From Candidatus Iainarchaeum sp. (GTDB taxonomy: Archaea; Iainarchaeota; Iainarchaeia; Iainarchaeales; UBA10191): a stretch of 64,000 bases of DNA. Below the pieces are notes generated by a model that worked only from the letters and a program-made list of their open reading frames with translations, was not told the origin of the DNA and did not search any database. Location of the stretch: the NCBI GenBank assembly GCA_030649735.1, contig JAUSFL010000008.1, positions 85,141 to 149,140 of the forward strand, given 5' to 3'. Positions 1 to 8,532 of this stretch are shown here, one piece after another. Numbering within the stretch: the first letter of the stretch is position 1; each line of letters opens with the position of its first letter. The position numbers and the translations under genes were made by a program.

Positions 1-594
1 CAATAAATCCATTGTTTTTGTTGTGACTATTTCTTTTTGCGGGTAATACAATAAGTGCGCTTCAGTGTCGCTTCTCAAGTTATAATTGATTGCTCCAAGC
101 CCGAGCGCTTGCTTTGCCATTTTTGCCCCGTGCAATGACCTTCCTGAAAGATTGTGCTCTACGTAAGGAATCATTGAACTGATGATTGAGAGTGCTGCAA
201 TTCCTGAAATTTCCAAGTGAGTGTGCTCTTTGGTCAATTCTTTTTCTTCTGCAGCAACCAATGCGTTTTCTTCCTCTTCAGAATCCAAGTATTCGACAAA
301 TCCCTTGTTTACCAAGTCTTGCCAGACGATTTTTCCGTCCTTGATTTGCTTTACAATGTCTTCTGTTATTTTTGGCGCTGCGCCTTCAACAACAATCAAT
401 GGCCTTTGGACCCTGCCTGAATCAGTGTTGATGTAAATTTCATTGGTGTCTTCGTGGAGTGCAATGTTTACTTGCTGGTCGATTTTTCCCTGCCTTCTTT
501 TTTTGACCAAGTCTTTGACCAAGTCCTGGGGCTCTCTGTGGAAGCCAATCAATCTTCCGTTGATGAAAACTTTTGCTTTTTCTCCAATTGCCAT
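1..594 (-). CDS. rpoB1: RNA polymerase subunit B' (N-terminal part, cut by window edge)
   Basis: This encodes the B' part of the split archaeal RNA polymerase second-largest subunit, which completes the catalytic core with B''. The ATG at 594 opens MAIGEKAKVFINGRLIGFHR, the usual start of archaeal B' after the B''/B' split, followed by the LV..LR/K region and conserved stretches such as VEGAAPKITEDIV and YPQKEIV. An AAGGTG ribosome site lies about 6 nt before the ATG. It is the third gene of the rpoH-rpoB''-rpoB' run and continues to the left beyond the window; 198 codons are visible. Identification is firm. Confidence 0.95.
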   Translation of the reverse strand, partial: MAIGEKAKVFINGRLIGFHREPQDLVKDLVKKRRQGKIDQQVNIALHEDTNEIYINTDSGRVQRPLIVVEGAAPKITEDIVKQIKDGKIVWQDLVNKGFVEYLDSEEEENALVAAEEKELTKEHTHLEISGIAALSIISSMIPYVEHNLSGRSLHGAKMAKQALGLGAINYNLRSDTEAHLLYYPQKEIVTTKTMDLL

Positions 595-611
595 AAGCGC
601 ACCTTAAAAAA

Positions 612-2078
612 TTATTTTAATTTCACTCCCATTTCCCTGAGCATTTTTTCAACTGGCTCTTCGCTTGATTCAGTGGTCACTTCAGCCATTAACGCCAAGT
701 TTTTTACCAGGCCGCATTGCGGTCCGTCTGGAGTTTCTATTGGGCAGAGTCTTCCAAAGTGAGTTCCGTGGACATCTCTTGCCTCGTAAAGTTCGCGGTT
801 TTTGTCCAATGGGCTTTTTACTTTTCTCAAATCAGTCAATGGCGCCAAGTAGTTTACGCGATCCATGAATTTTGAGACTCCTGTAGCTCTTCCAATCCAA
901 TTGCCTGTGCTCATTGCAAACTTTATTCTTTCAGTTACTGCTCCAGGCCTTACGATTGTTGAAATATTCAATTTTCTCCTTCTAGTAATAGTCCTATCAA
1001 TTTGGAACTTCAGGTCTTTCACAAAGTACTTGAAAGAATACCTGAACAAGTGCTCCATTAATTTTCCTGAAAGCTCGAGCCTTTTGTTCGCGTAATGGTC
1101 CTTGTCGTCCTGTCCTCTGAGCTTGTAAGAGCGTTCAACGGCTTTTGTCGCCATCATTGTCAGATAGTATGCTTTTGCCAATCTGTCTTCTGGCTTTTGC
1201 CCAATGTGCGGCAATAGGAAAGCATCAATTACTTCCTGCGCCCTGCGCAATCTATAATCTATTACTTGCCCTGGAGCAACATATTTTCCAATCCGGTCCA
1301 AGGCTTCTTCCTGGTCTTTGACCATTAATTGCTCAAGGTTTAATGCAACATCATTCTTGATTTCAATTCTTTCATCAAAAGCGTCAGTGATTTCCTTGTC
1401 TGAATTCAATCCCAAAGCCTTCAAAAGCGTGAACAGCCTTAGTTTGCGCGGTGATGCTGGAAAAGAAACTGCAAGCATTCCGTCAGGGCTTCTTTGAATC
1501 CTGACCCTGCCTTTGAAAGCGCCTTTTGTGGAAATTACTTCCGCAATGATTTTTTCCTGCGCTTGCTCGCTGACCAAAACCCTGTCTGAAGCCAGGACTT
1601 CCTGAGTCATAAGGGCCTTTTCAGAGCCGTTAATGATAAAGTATCCGCCGAAATCTTTCGGGTCTTCGCCGACTTCAATCAATTCTTCTTCTGTCTTGTT
1701 TTCAAGCCAGCACCTGTTTGATTTCAGCATTATTGGCAGTTCGCCAATGTAAGTTTTTTTCACGTCTTGCTCGACGTCTCTTCTTGAAAGCCTCATTGTC
1801 AAATAGATTGGAGCGCTGTAAGTCCTGTTTCTCATTCTGGCTTCCATTGGGGAAATTACCCTTGGAGAGCCGTCTGCTTCAGTGAGCTTTGGCTTTTGGA
1901 TTTCAATGTCTGAAAGCTCGATTTTTACTTCTTCAATTTTTGGAATGATTTGCTTGTTCTCTTCAACAATGTCTTTCAGCTTCCAGTCCACGAACTGGTT
2001 GAAGGAGTTTATTTCCATTTGCGCAAAATTCCTGTTTTTAAAGTATGCCTGGATTATTGGCCAAGTTTTTAGTGCCAT
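612..2078 (-). CDS. rpoB2: RNA polymerase subunit B''
   Basis: N-terminal half of the archaeal B subunit (488 aa), covering the protrusion and lobe regions of the polymerase. Family signatures include MWPIIQ-like KTWPIIQAYF near the start, the FIING-type motif YFIINGSEKALMTQE, the RGQDDKDHYANKR motif and the C-terminal RLCPIETPDGPQCGLVKNLAL. I place the start at the ATG at 2078, giving MALKTWPII; an upstream in-frame ATG at 2090 would overlap the rpoH stop. The ORF ends 17 nt before rpoB'. A split B is typical of methanogens, haloarchaea and several other archaeal lineages. Confidence 0.95.
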   Translation of the reverse strand: MALKTWPIIQAYFKNRNFAQMEINSFNQFVDWKLKDIVEENKQIIPKIEEVKIELSDIEIQKPKLTEADGSPRVISPMEARMRNRTYSAPIYLTMRLSRRDVEQDVKKTYIGELPIMLKSNRCWLENKTEEELIEVGEDPKDFGGYFIINGSEKALMTQEVLASDRVLVSEQAQEKIIAEVISTKGAFKGRVRIQRSPDGMLAVSFPASPRKLRLFTLLKALGLNSDKEITDAFDERIEIKNDVALNLEQLMVKDQEEALDRIGKYVAPGQVIDYRLRRAQEVIDAFLLPHIGQKPEDRLAKAYYLTMMATKAVERSYKLRGQDDKDHYANKRLELSGKLMEHLFRYSFKYFVKDLKFQIDRTITRRRKLNISTIVRPGAVTERIKFAMSTGNWIGRATGVSKFMDRVNYLAPLTDLRKVKSPLDKNRELYEARDVHGTHFGRLCPIETPDGPQCGLVKNLALMAEVTTESSEEPVEKMLREMGVKLK

Positions 2079-2079
2079 T

Positions 2080-2313
2080 TTAGACCACAATCCTGAAGTA
2101 TGTCGCTTTTCCAGCAGTCCTGCTGTTTCGGATTATTTTGATCAAGTCGCCTTTTTTTGCGCCGATTTCTTCAATCATTGGATCGTCGCGCAGAATTTGA
2201 GGGAATTTTTTAGCGTCAGCGCCGTATTTTGCAAGTATTTCTTGGGCTTTTTCCGCGGGAATTATCTCGTGCCTTGGAACAAGTAGATTTTCTGAAAGTG
2301 TTTTCAAACCCAA
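2080..2313 (-). CDS. rpoH: RNA polymerase subunit H (Rpb5-like)
   Basis: 77-residue small subunit of archaeal RNA polymerase, equivalent to the C-terminal assembly domain of eukaryotic Rpb5. The sequence LLVPRHEIIPAEKAQEIL followed by KFPQILRDDPMIEEIGAKKGD and IIRNSRTAGKATYFRIVV is diagnostic. The start is a TTG at 2313 with an AGGTGA ribosome site 5 nt upstream. The stop at 2080 nearly touches the rpoB'' start, so the three polymerase genes are probably one transcript. A TATA-like TGTAAATTTAAT lies in the 277 bp upstream gap, which otherwise shows no gene. Confidence 0.95.
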   Translation of the reverse strand: MGLKTLSENLLVPRHEIIPAEKAQEILAKYGADAKKFPQILRDDPMIEEIGAKKGDLIKIIRNSRTAGKATYFRIVV

Positions 2314-2590
2314 AATTTCACCTGCTTAGTGAAAAACCACTCTGGTGCTGGGGATTGTTTCTCAATTGCCAAATCTTTGGTGCTGATAGCTGTCTTGAGC
2401 GCGGATTACAATTCAAGGCTTAGGCTTAACATTAAATTTACACCGTTTCTTTGGCTGAGAAATCGATAAGGGTGGTTTTTAGTTAATTAACATAAGAAAA
2501 CGTTTTAAAACTATTGTCGAAGCCTGCAAAAAGCCTTGAAAACCATTGGTTATTGAAAAAACTTATTAAACTGCCTTGCCTGATTTTCTA

Positions 2591-4042
2591 ATGCCTTTCA
2601 AGGAAAAGCTTGGCTTGTTTGACACCACTAATTTGGTGATTGGGGCAGTAATAGGTTCTGACATTTATGTAGCAACTTATTTTGGCATGAATCAATTAGG
2701 GCCTTCAAGCATTTTGGTCTGGATTGTTGCGGGAATTTTTGCAATCATTACCGCATTGGCTTTTGCGCAGTGCGCGCGTTCTGTAAAAAAAGTCGGCGGG
2801 CCTTACGCCTTTGTAAAGCAGGCCTTTGGGCATTTTCCTGCATTCATTTCGGGCTGGCTTTTGTGGCTTGCAGAGCTTGCCGGGCTTTGCGTCTTTCCCC
2901 TTGCTTTTGTGACTTACTTGCAATTCTTCATTCCTTTGGATTTTATTGCGCGAACTGCAGTGATTGGGTTGTTCATTTGCTTTCTTTTCTTCACGAACTA
3001 TTTTGGAATCAAAAAGGCTGCGCACACCAATGACATTTTCACTATTGTAAAGCTTTTTCCATTGCTTTTGATAATGCTTTTGGGGCTTTTTTTGGTTTTC
3101 TTCCGGCCTTCGCAAGTTTTCGCAAATTTCATGCCTTTCATGCCTTTCGGGTTTTCTGGATTTGGAGAATCATTAGTCTTGATTTTTTGGGCTTTTGTTG
3201 GATTTGAAATTGCAACAATTCCCGCGGGGGAAATAAGAAATCCTGGAAAAACAATCCCAAAGGCAATAATGATTGGAATGATCATAGTCACTGTCTTTTA
3301 CTTGCTGACTAATCTTTCCTTGATTGCCATTGCTGGAATGCAATTGGCGGAGCATGATGCTCCATTGGCTTTTGCGGCTTCTTTAATGCTTGGAAGCATT
3401 GGCGCTTTAGTCATTGCAGTCGGGGCCTTGGTTTCTGTCTCTGGAAGCGATGAAAGCAATTTGATTGGGACTGTTCGCTTGGGATATGCCTTGGCTGCTG
3501 ATGGCTATTTTCCAAAGCAAATGGCAAAATTGCATCCAAAATACGCAAGCCCTTATGTTTCTCTAATTGTCCACAGTATTTTGGCTTTCATTCTCACTGC
3601 GTTTTTTTCAATAAAGCAGTTCATTATTTTTTCAACATTCAATTTTGCATTGGTGTATTTGCTGGTGACTTTTTCTGCCTTCAGGATTGGCGGAGCCAAA
3701 AACCTTTTCGAGAAGGCAGTGCTTTATGCCAGTTCCTTGATTTGCCTTTATTTGCTCGCCAACATTGGAATCAATGAATTCCTTGCGGGAATAGCGTGCA
3801 TTGCGTTTGCAGTCGTGATTTATCCTTTCTTTTCAAAGCAAGAGTTAAAGGACGAGAAAAAGTTCTTTTTCAGGGAAGAGCACGTGCTTTACAGGATGGT
3901 AAGGCATGAAGAGTCTTTTTTGGCAAATGCTTTCAAGCATTTTAAAATTCTCGCGCGAAAGCTCCTTGGCTTGAAGCATGCGCATTCCTTGAGGGAAAGG
4001 CCTCACTCGCATTCTGGCAGAAAGTTTGCGGTAAAATTCTGA
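2591..4042 (+). CDS. APC-family amino acid permease
   Basis: 483-residue integral membrane transporter with about 12 hydrophobic segments. The N-terminal FDTTNLVIGAVIGSDIYVAT is the unwound TM1 substrate-binding region of the amino acid-polyamine-organocation superfamily; FWAFVGFEIATIPAGEIRNPGKTIPKAI is the conserved TM6-loop signature. The substrate cannot be told from sequence; amino acid uptake is the family role. The ATG at 2591 is preferred over an upstream in-frame TTG at 2576. The C-terminus is a basic, His-containing cytoplasmic tail (GLKHAHSLRERPHSHSGRK). It stands alone, diverging from the polymerase genes. Confidence 0.85.
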   Translation: MPFKEKLGLFDTTNLVIGAVIGSDIYVATYFGMNQLGPSSILVWIVAGIFAIITALAFAQCARSVKKVGGPYAFVKQAFGHFPAFISGWLLWLAELAGLCVFPLAFVTYLQFFIPLDFIARTAVIGLFICFLFFTNYFGIKKAAHTNDIFTIVKLFPLLLIMLLGLFLVFFRPSQVFANFMPFMPFGFSGFGESLVLIFWAFVGFEIATIPAGEIRNPGKTIPKAIMIGMIIVTVFYLLTNLSLIAIAGMQLAEHDAPLAFAASLMLGSIGALVIAVGALVSVSGSDESNLIGTVRLGYALAADGYFPKQMAKLHPKYASPYVSLIVHSILAFILTAFFSIKQFIIFSTFNFALVYLLVTFSAFRIGGAKNLFEKAVLYASSLICLYLLANIGINEFLAGIACIAFAVVIYPFFSKQELKDEKKFFFREEHVLYRMVRHEESFLANAFKHFKILARKLLGLKHAHSLRERPHSHSGRKFAVKF

Positions 4043-4084
4043 ATTTCTAAAAAGCTTTAAAACGACTTTAGACATTGATTAATC

Positions 4085-4570
4085 ATGCATAGGCCTTTTA
4101 GGAAGACTCCTTTGAAAAAGAGAGTCTTGAAATACACCATTAAAGTCCAGAAAGAATGGCCTGACAAGACAGCGCATCTTCCGGGCCGCTTGGCGCTTTC
4201 AGAAAGAGCGGGCTATTTTCGCGGCTTGACTGGCATGCTTGTCAAGGATGAAGTTCTTGCTTATCTCTTGCTTGACTACCATAATTCTCCAGAAAAAATA
4301 GTCCAGGACATTCAAAAGCACGTTGCCAATGTCACGAAAGGCAATATTCCGCGCGCTATCCATTACATTGATGATACAATCCGCAGAGTGCGTGACGCCA
4401 GCGTTCAAAATCCCACTTCATTGGTTTTGCAAAGAATGGCGCGAATTAAGGGCTTGAGCGAGAAGGATTCTGAAAAGTACGCTCAGCAAATTGGCCATTT
4501 GATAAACTACCAGACAAGCGAAATAATCTCGACTTTAGAAATTTGCAAAATGCGCCTTCAAAGAAAATAA
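4085..4570 (+). CDS. conserved hypothetical, basic helical protein
   Basis: 161 residues, not recognised. The first 30 residues are strongly basic (RPFRKTPLKKRVLKYTIKVQK), as in nucleic-acid-binding proteins. The rest looks alpha-helical, with an amphipathic segment around PEKIVQDIQKHVANV and IPRAIHYIDDTIRRVRDAS. There is no signal peptide or membrane segment. It starts 42 nt after the permease gene on the same strand and ends at a strong intrinsic terminator. The basic amino end recalls the 209-residue protein at 27986, but I see no clear homology between them. Confidence 0.7.
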   Translation: MHRPFRKTPLKKRVLKYTIKVQKEWPDKTAHLPGRLALSERAGYFRGLTGMLVKDEVLAYLLLDYHNSPEKIVQDIQKHVANVTKGNIPRAIHYIDDTIRRVRDASVQNPTSLVLQRMARIKGLSEKDSEKYAQQIGHLINYQTSEIISTLEICKMRLQRK

Positions 4571-4583
4571 AGAAAGAAAAAGA

Positions 4584-4612
4584 AAAAACCCAGGTTTGCT
4601 GGGTTTTTTTTT
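4584..4612. terminator. bidirectional intrinsic terminator
   Basis: A 6-bp perfect stem ACCCAG/CTGGGT with a 5-nt loop is flanked by an A-run on the left and nine T on the right. It sits between two convergent genes (ending at 4570 and 4615), so it can end transcripts from both sides. Confidence 0.75.
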
Positions 4613-4614
4613 AA

Positions 4615-5619
4615 TTATTGATCTGTTCGAACTATTCTAATTGAATACAGTCCTTTTTCGTTAATTCCCAATTCCAATCTTTGAGAGCCGGTATCAACGC
4701 CATTAGGCAAGTATTGGAAATTTCCGCTTTCCCGCAGAGTGAACTTTCCTGAGCTTCCATCACTTGAAATTGCAGTCAGCCCTAAGTATAGGCTTTTTCC
4801 AGCATATGCTCCTGCGCCTCTAACACCGAAAGACCCTCCATTTGTATTTAACTCAACCAATTCATTAGAGTCTGAATTTTGGAGATTGATTTTTGCATAT
4901 CCTGAAGTTGATCCTGTTGCGACAATGTCAATTACAGTTACTGTAGTCTCCATTAAATCAGTTCCATTGTCTGCTGTAAAATCCAGGTCTCCTTTTCCTT
5001 GGACAACTGTAGATATTAGAAAGTTACAGTGGCCTTCTCCAGAAACTGTTATTGAGTTTGATGTTATTTCGCACAAAGTAAGTGCCCTTTGATTATCAAT
5101 GAAGTATTGCTCATCGTCTTCTCCAGTGTCCTTGAACAGTTTTATTTCTGGATTGAAGTTCCATCTTTGTTCTTTTTCAGCATAAGCTGTAGATTGTGTT
5201 ACATCGTAATAGTCATTGTCCAGTTTTTCACTCAAGACTTTGTTTTTGATTAATACTATTTTTATTGTTTGCGAGCTTGTCAGCATTACTTCTGCCCCGT
5301 TGTAAAAGTAATTGTTTTTGTATGCATTAATTGCATATTTTGACTGAGGCAATGTGAAGCTAACTGTTCCGTCAGCGCCTGTTTTTTGGCCTGCGTCAAG
5401 GTTTCCGCTCAAATTTGCCCACCTAAGACTTTCTCCAAGCTGGTTAATGTTAGAGCTTAGCGTGTAGTTTGTGTAAACATTCACTGTTGCGCCGTCAATT
5501 GGGACTCCTGCCTCGTCAACGACGTTAATTGTCAAAGTGTTCAGGCTTTGGTTTGTGCAACCGAACAAGAACAATCCCGCAAGCAAAAGCAGCGGAAGTA
5601 TCAAAATTTTTTTCTGCAT
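4615..5619 (-). CDS. secreted lipoprotein with carboxypeptidase-regulatory-like domain
   Basis: 334 residues. The N-terminus is a lipoprotein signal: KKILILPLLLLAGLFLFGC with the lipobox Cys at residue 21. It is followed by a domain resembling the carboxypeptidase-regulatory / CNA-B-type beta sandwich (TLTINVVDEAGVPIDGATVNVYTNY, then GADGTVSFTLPQSKYAINAYK). The C-terminal part is beta-rich and unrecognised. It is probably anchored on the outside of the membrane. The ATG at 5619 is followed directly by the basic signal start. No function can be assigned beyond an extracytoplasmic beta-domain protein. Confidence 0.7.
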   Translation of the reverse strand: MQKKILILPLLLLAGLFLFGCTNQSLNTLTINVVDEAGVPIDGATVNVYTNYTLSSNINQLGESLRWANLSGNLDAGQKTGADGTVSFTLPQSKYAINAYKNNYFYNGAEVMLTSSQTIKIVLIKNKVLSEKLDNDYYDVTQSTAYAEKEQRWNFNPEIKLFKDTGEDDEQYFIDNQRALTLCEITSNSITVSGEGHCNFLISTVVQGKGDLDFTADNGTDLMETTVTVIDIVATGSTSGYAKINLQNSDSNELVELNTNGGSFGVRGAGAYAGKSLYLGLTAISSDGSSGKFTLRESGNFQYLPNGVDTGSQRLELGINEKGLYSIRIVRTDQ

Positions 5620-5782
5620 TTAAAAAAACCTCCAAAATAGAATTTTGTATTGCATTGAAGGCGTTTCCTGGATTTAAAGCTTTGGCTTGGCTTTAAAATA
5701 AAAAGAAAGAAGGAAAAAAAGCCTTGAAAAGAGATTGTTTCTTTTCTTATACAATCTTTTCCACGGCTTTTTTTTGAACAAG

Positions 5783-8431
5783 TCACTTTTTCTTGTCTTT
5801 CAATGCAGCGTGCGCTGCCGCAAGCCTTGCGATTGGCACGCGGAATGGAGAACAGCTCACATAGCTCAAGCCGACATTGTGGCAGAACTCGACTGATTTT
5901 GGGTCTCCGCCTTGCTCTCCGCAAATTCCGACCTTTAATTCAGGCTTTGTTTTGCGGCCTTTTGAAACGCTCATTTTGATGAGCTCTCCAACGCCTTCCT
6001 GGTCTACTGATTCGAAAGGGTCGTCCTTGAAGATTTTCTTGTCCAAGTAGTGCTTGATGAAAGTTCCTGCATCATCCCTTGAAAACCCGAAGGTTGTTTG
6101 CGTCAAGTCGTTTGTTCCAAAGCTGAAGAATTCCGCATGCTCTGCAATCTTGTCTGCTATAATGCATGCCCTTGGCAGTTCCATCATCACTCCAACTTTG
6201 TACTTGACTTTTTCGCCCTTGGTTTGCATTATTGCTTTTGCAGTGTTGTCAATGAGCTCTTTCATGAATTTCATTTCATTTTCCAAGCAAAGCACTGGAA
6301 CCATGATTTCTGCTTTTGCGTCAATGCCCTTGCGCTTTGAGTCAATTGCCGCCTCAATTATTGCCTGCACTTGCATTTCAGCAATTTCAGGATAAACTAT
6401 TGCAAGCCTGCAGCCCCTGAAGCCAAGCATTGGGTTGAACTCGTGCAGTGCGTGAATTGTTGACTTGACTTTTTCAACGCTTATTTTCATTTCAGTCGCC
6501 AAGTCCTTGATGTCTTTTTCTTCCCTTGGCAAAAACTCGTGCAATGGAGGATCCAAAAGCCTGATTGTTACATCAAGCCCGTTCATTGCCTCGAACAGTC
6601 CCAAAAAGTCTGCTTTTTGGTAAGGCAATAATTTTGTCAATGCTTTTTTCCTGCCTTCTAAAGTGTCTGCCAGAATCATTTCACGCATTGCCTTGATTCT
6701 TTCGCCTTCAAAAAACATGTGCTCTGTCCTGCAAAGCCCGATTCCTTCAGCGCCAAAATTGCGCGCAACTTGCGCGTCGTGCGGAGTGTCGGCGTTTGTT
6801 CTAACGCCCAGCTTTTTGAAACTGTCGGCCCATTTCATTAATTCCCCGAATTCTCCCTTCATTTGCGGTTCAACTAATGGAATTTCTCCCTGGTATACTT
6901 CTCCAGTTGCTCCGTCAAGGCTTACTATTTCGAATTCCTTGATTTTGATGCCTTTTGAAGGAACTTCAAAATATCCTTCCTTTTCATGCACTGTTATTTC
7001 TCCGCAGCCTGAAACGCAAGGCTTTCCCATTCCTCTGGCTACAACCGCAGCATGAGATGTGATTCCGCCCCTTGCCGTCAAAAATCCCTGGCTTACGTGC
7101 ATTCCTTCAATGTCTTCAGGGCTTGTTTCAGTCCTGATGAGCACGATTTTTTCTTTAGGGTTTTTTTCAAACATGTCTTTTGCTTTTTCTGCGTTAAAGA
7201 CTGCCTTTCCCACTGCTGCTCCAGGGGATGCCGCGAGTCCTTTTGCAATGACTTCATGCTTTTCCCTGGCAATTGGATCAAGCTGTTTGTGCAGCAATTG
7301 GTTCAATTGGTTCGGGTCAACGCGCAATACTGCCTCTTCTTTGGAAATTATTCCTTCCTTTTCCATGTCCACTGCGATTTTCACTGCGGCGTGCGCTGTC
7401 CTTTTTCCTTTTCTTGTCTGCAATAAATAGAGCTTGTTTTTTTCTATTGTGAATTCAAAGTCTTGCATTTCCTTGTAATTCTTTTCAAGGATTTCATAAG
7501 TTTCAATTAATTCCTCGTAGGCCTTTGGCAGGTATTTTTTCAAGGCGTCAATTGGCTCTGGAGTCCTGATGCCTGCAACAACGTCTTCTCCTTGCGCGTT
7601 AATCAGGAATTCTCCATAGTGTTCCTTGTTTCCGTTTGCCGGATTGCGCGTGAATGCAACCCCGGTTCCAGAGTCATTTCCCATGTTCCCAAAAACCATT
7701 GACTGTACATTGACTCCGGTTCCAGCATCGTCGCGGAGCTTGTTGATTCTTCTGTACGCGAGGGCGCGGGTGCAGTTCCAAGAGCTGAACACTGCGTCAA
7801 TTGACAACGTTAATTGTTCCCAAGGGTTTTGCGGGAATTCTTTCCCTTTTTCCTGCTTTACTATTGCCTTGTATTCTGAAACTATTTTTTTCAAGTCTTC
7901 AGCGTCAAGCTCTGTGTCGAAAGAAACTCCTTTGGTCTCTTTTGCCTTTTCAAGCACGTGCTCGAATTTTGGCATGTCAATTTCCAGCACGACATCACCG
8001 AACATTTGGATGAACCGCCTGTAAGAGTCCCATGCTGCGCGTTCATTTTTTGTTTGTGAGCCAAAGGCAACAACGCTTTTGTCATTCATTCCTAAATTAA
8101 GGATTGTTTCCATCATTCCAGGCATTGAAACATAGCTTCCGCTCCTGACTGACACAAACAGCGGGTTTTTGTCGTCGCCAAGCTTTTTTCCCATTTTTTT
8201 TTCCAAGGCCTCAAGCTTTTTCTTTACCTGTTCATTAAGCCCGACTGGCCATTTTTTTCCCAAATCGTAAAATTCCCTGCAGCCTTCAGTGGTTATTGTG
8301 AATCCTGGAGGCACTGGCAGGCCTTTGCTTGTCATTTCGCACAATTGCGCTCCCTTATTTCCAAGCAAAAACTGCGCTTCTTCAGTATTTCCTTCTTTTA
8401 TCTCTTCAAAGCTGAAAACATAATCTTTCAT
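5783..8431 (-). CDS. ppdK: pyruvate, phosphate dikinase
   Basis: 882 residues, the full length of the family. It interconverts pyruvate, ATP and phosphate with phosphoenolpyruvate, AMP and pyrophosphate. Visible parts in order: the N-terminal ATP-grasp domain starting with FSFEEI and LLGNKGAQLCEM, with SVRSGSYVSMPGMMETILNLG; the phosphohistidine swivel with catalytic His in GGITSHAAVVARGMGKPCVSG; and the C-terminal PEP/pyruvate TIM barrel with GLCRTEHMF, the metal-binding region, FGTNDLTQTTFGFSRDD and the catalytic Cys loop GICGEQGGDPKSV. An AGGTGAG ribosome site precedes the ATG. It is monocistronic as far as can be seen and probably serves central carbon metabolism between glycolysis and gluconeogenesis. 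Confidence 0.95.
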   Translation of the reverse strand: MKDYVFSFEEIKEGNTEEAQFLLGNKGAQLCEMTSKGLPVPPGFTITTEGCREFYDLGKKWPVGLNEQVKKKLEALEKKMGKKLGDDKNPLFVSVRSGSYVSMPGMMETILNLGMNDKSVVAFGSQTKNERAAWDSYRRFIQMFGDVVLEIDMPKFEHVLEKAKETKGVSFDTELDAEDLKKIVSEYKAIVKQEKGKEFPQNPWEQLTLSIDAVFSSWNCTRALAYRRINKLRDDAGTGVNVQSMVFGNMGNDSGTGVAFTRNPANGNKEHYGEFLINAQGEDVVAGIRTPEPIDALKKYLPKAYEELIETYEILEKNYKEMQDFEFTIEKNKLYLLQTRKGKRTAHAAVKIAVDMEKEGIISKEEAVLRVDPNQLNQLLHKQLDPIAREKHEVIAKGLAASPGAAVGKAVFNAEKAKDMFEKNPKEKIVLIRTETSPEDIEGMHVSQGFLTARGGITSHAAVVARGMGKPCVSGCGEITVHEKEGYFEVPSKGIKIKEFEIVSLDGATGEVYQGEIPLVEPQMKGEFGELMKWADSFKKLGVRTNADTPHDAQVARNFGAEGIGLCRTEHMFFEGERIKAMREMILADTLEGRKKALTKLLPYQKADFLGLFEAMNGLDVTIRLLDPPLHEFLPREEKDIKDLATEMKISVEKVKSTIHALHEFNPMLGFRGCRLAIVYPEIAEMQVQAIIEAAIDSKRKGIDAKAEIMVPVLCLENEMKFMKELIDNTAKAIMQTKGEKVKYKVGVMMELPRACIIADKIAEHAEFFSFGTNDLTQTTFGFSRDDAGTFIKHYLDKKIFKDDPFESVDQEGVGELIKMSVSKGRKTKPELKVGICGEQGGDPKSVEFCHNVGLSYVSCSPFRVPIARLAAAHAALKDKKK

Positions 8432-8502
8432 TAAAACTCACCTGCTTTTTTTCCGTGAAAACTCAAAGAAATTTGCTGTTAATCTTGAAAGTAGAAGTCA
8501 AT

Positions 8503-8532
8503 AAAAAAGGAATCTTTTTTTTACAAGATTCC
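8503..8532 (-). terminator. intrinsic terminator overlapping the end of the transporter gene
   Basis: A perfect 8-bp inverted repeat GGAATCTT/AAGATTCC with an 8-nt loop is followed on the minus strand by six T. The right arm lies in the last codons of the transporter gene at 8521, so the stop codon sits in the loop region of the hairpin. Confidence 0.55.

Noticed and set aside
2314-2590. A hidden gene or small RNA between rpoH and the permease
   Set aside because: The 277 bp have only short open frames without ribosome sites and no recognisable RNA structure; they most likely hold the two divergent promoters.
2705-3355. Long antisense reading frames inside the permease, dikinase and surface-protein genes
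   Set aside because: Several frames of 60-150 codons run opposite to clearly coding genes; they lack ribosome sites and protein-like composition and are by-products of the coding strand's codon use.
5714-5757. A terminator behind the pyruvate phosphate dikinase gene
   Set aside because: A 7-bp stem AGATTGT/ACAATCT with a 12-nt loop exists, but the T-run is 10 or more nt away, so termination is uncertain.
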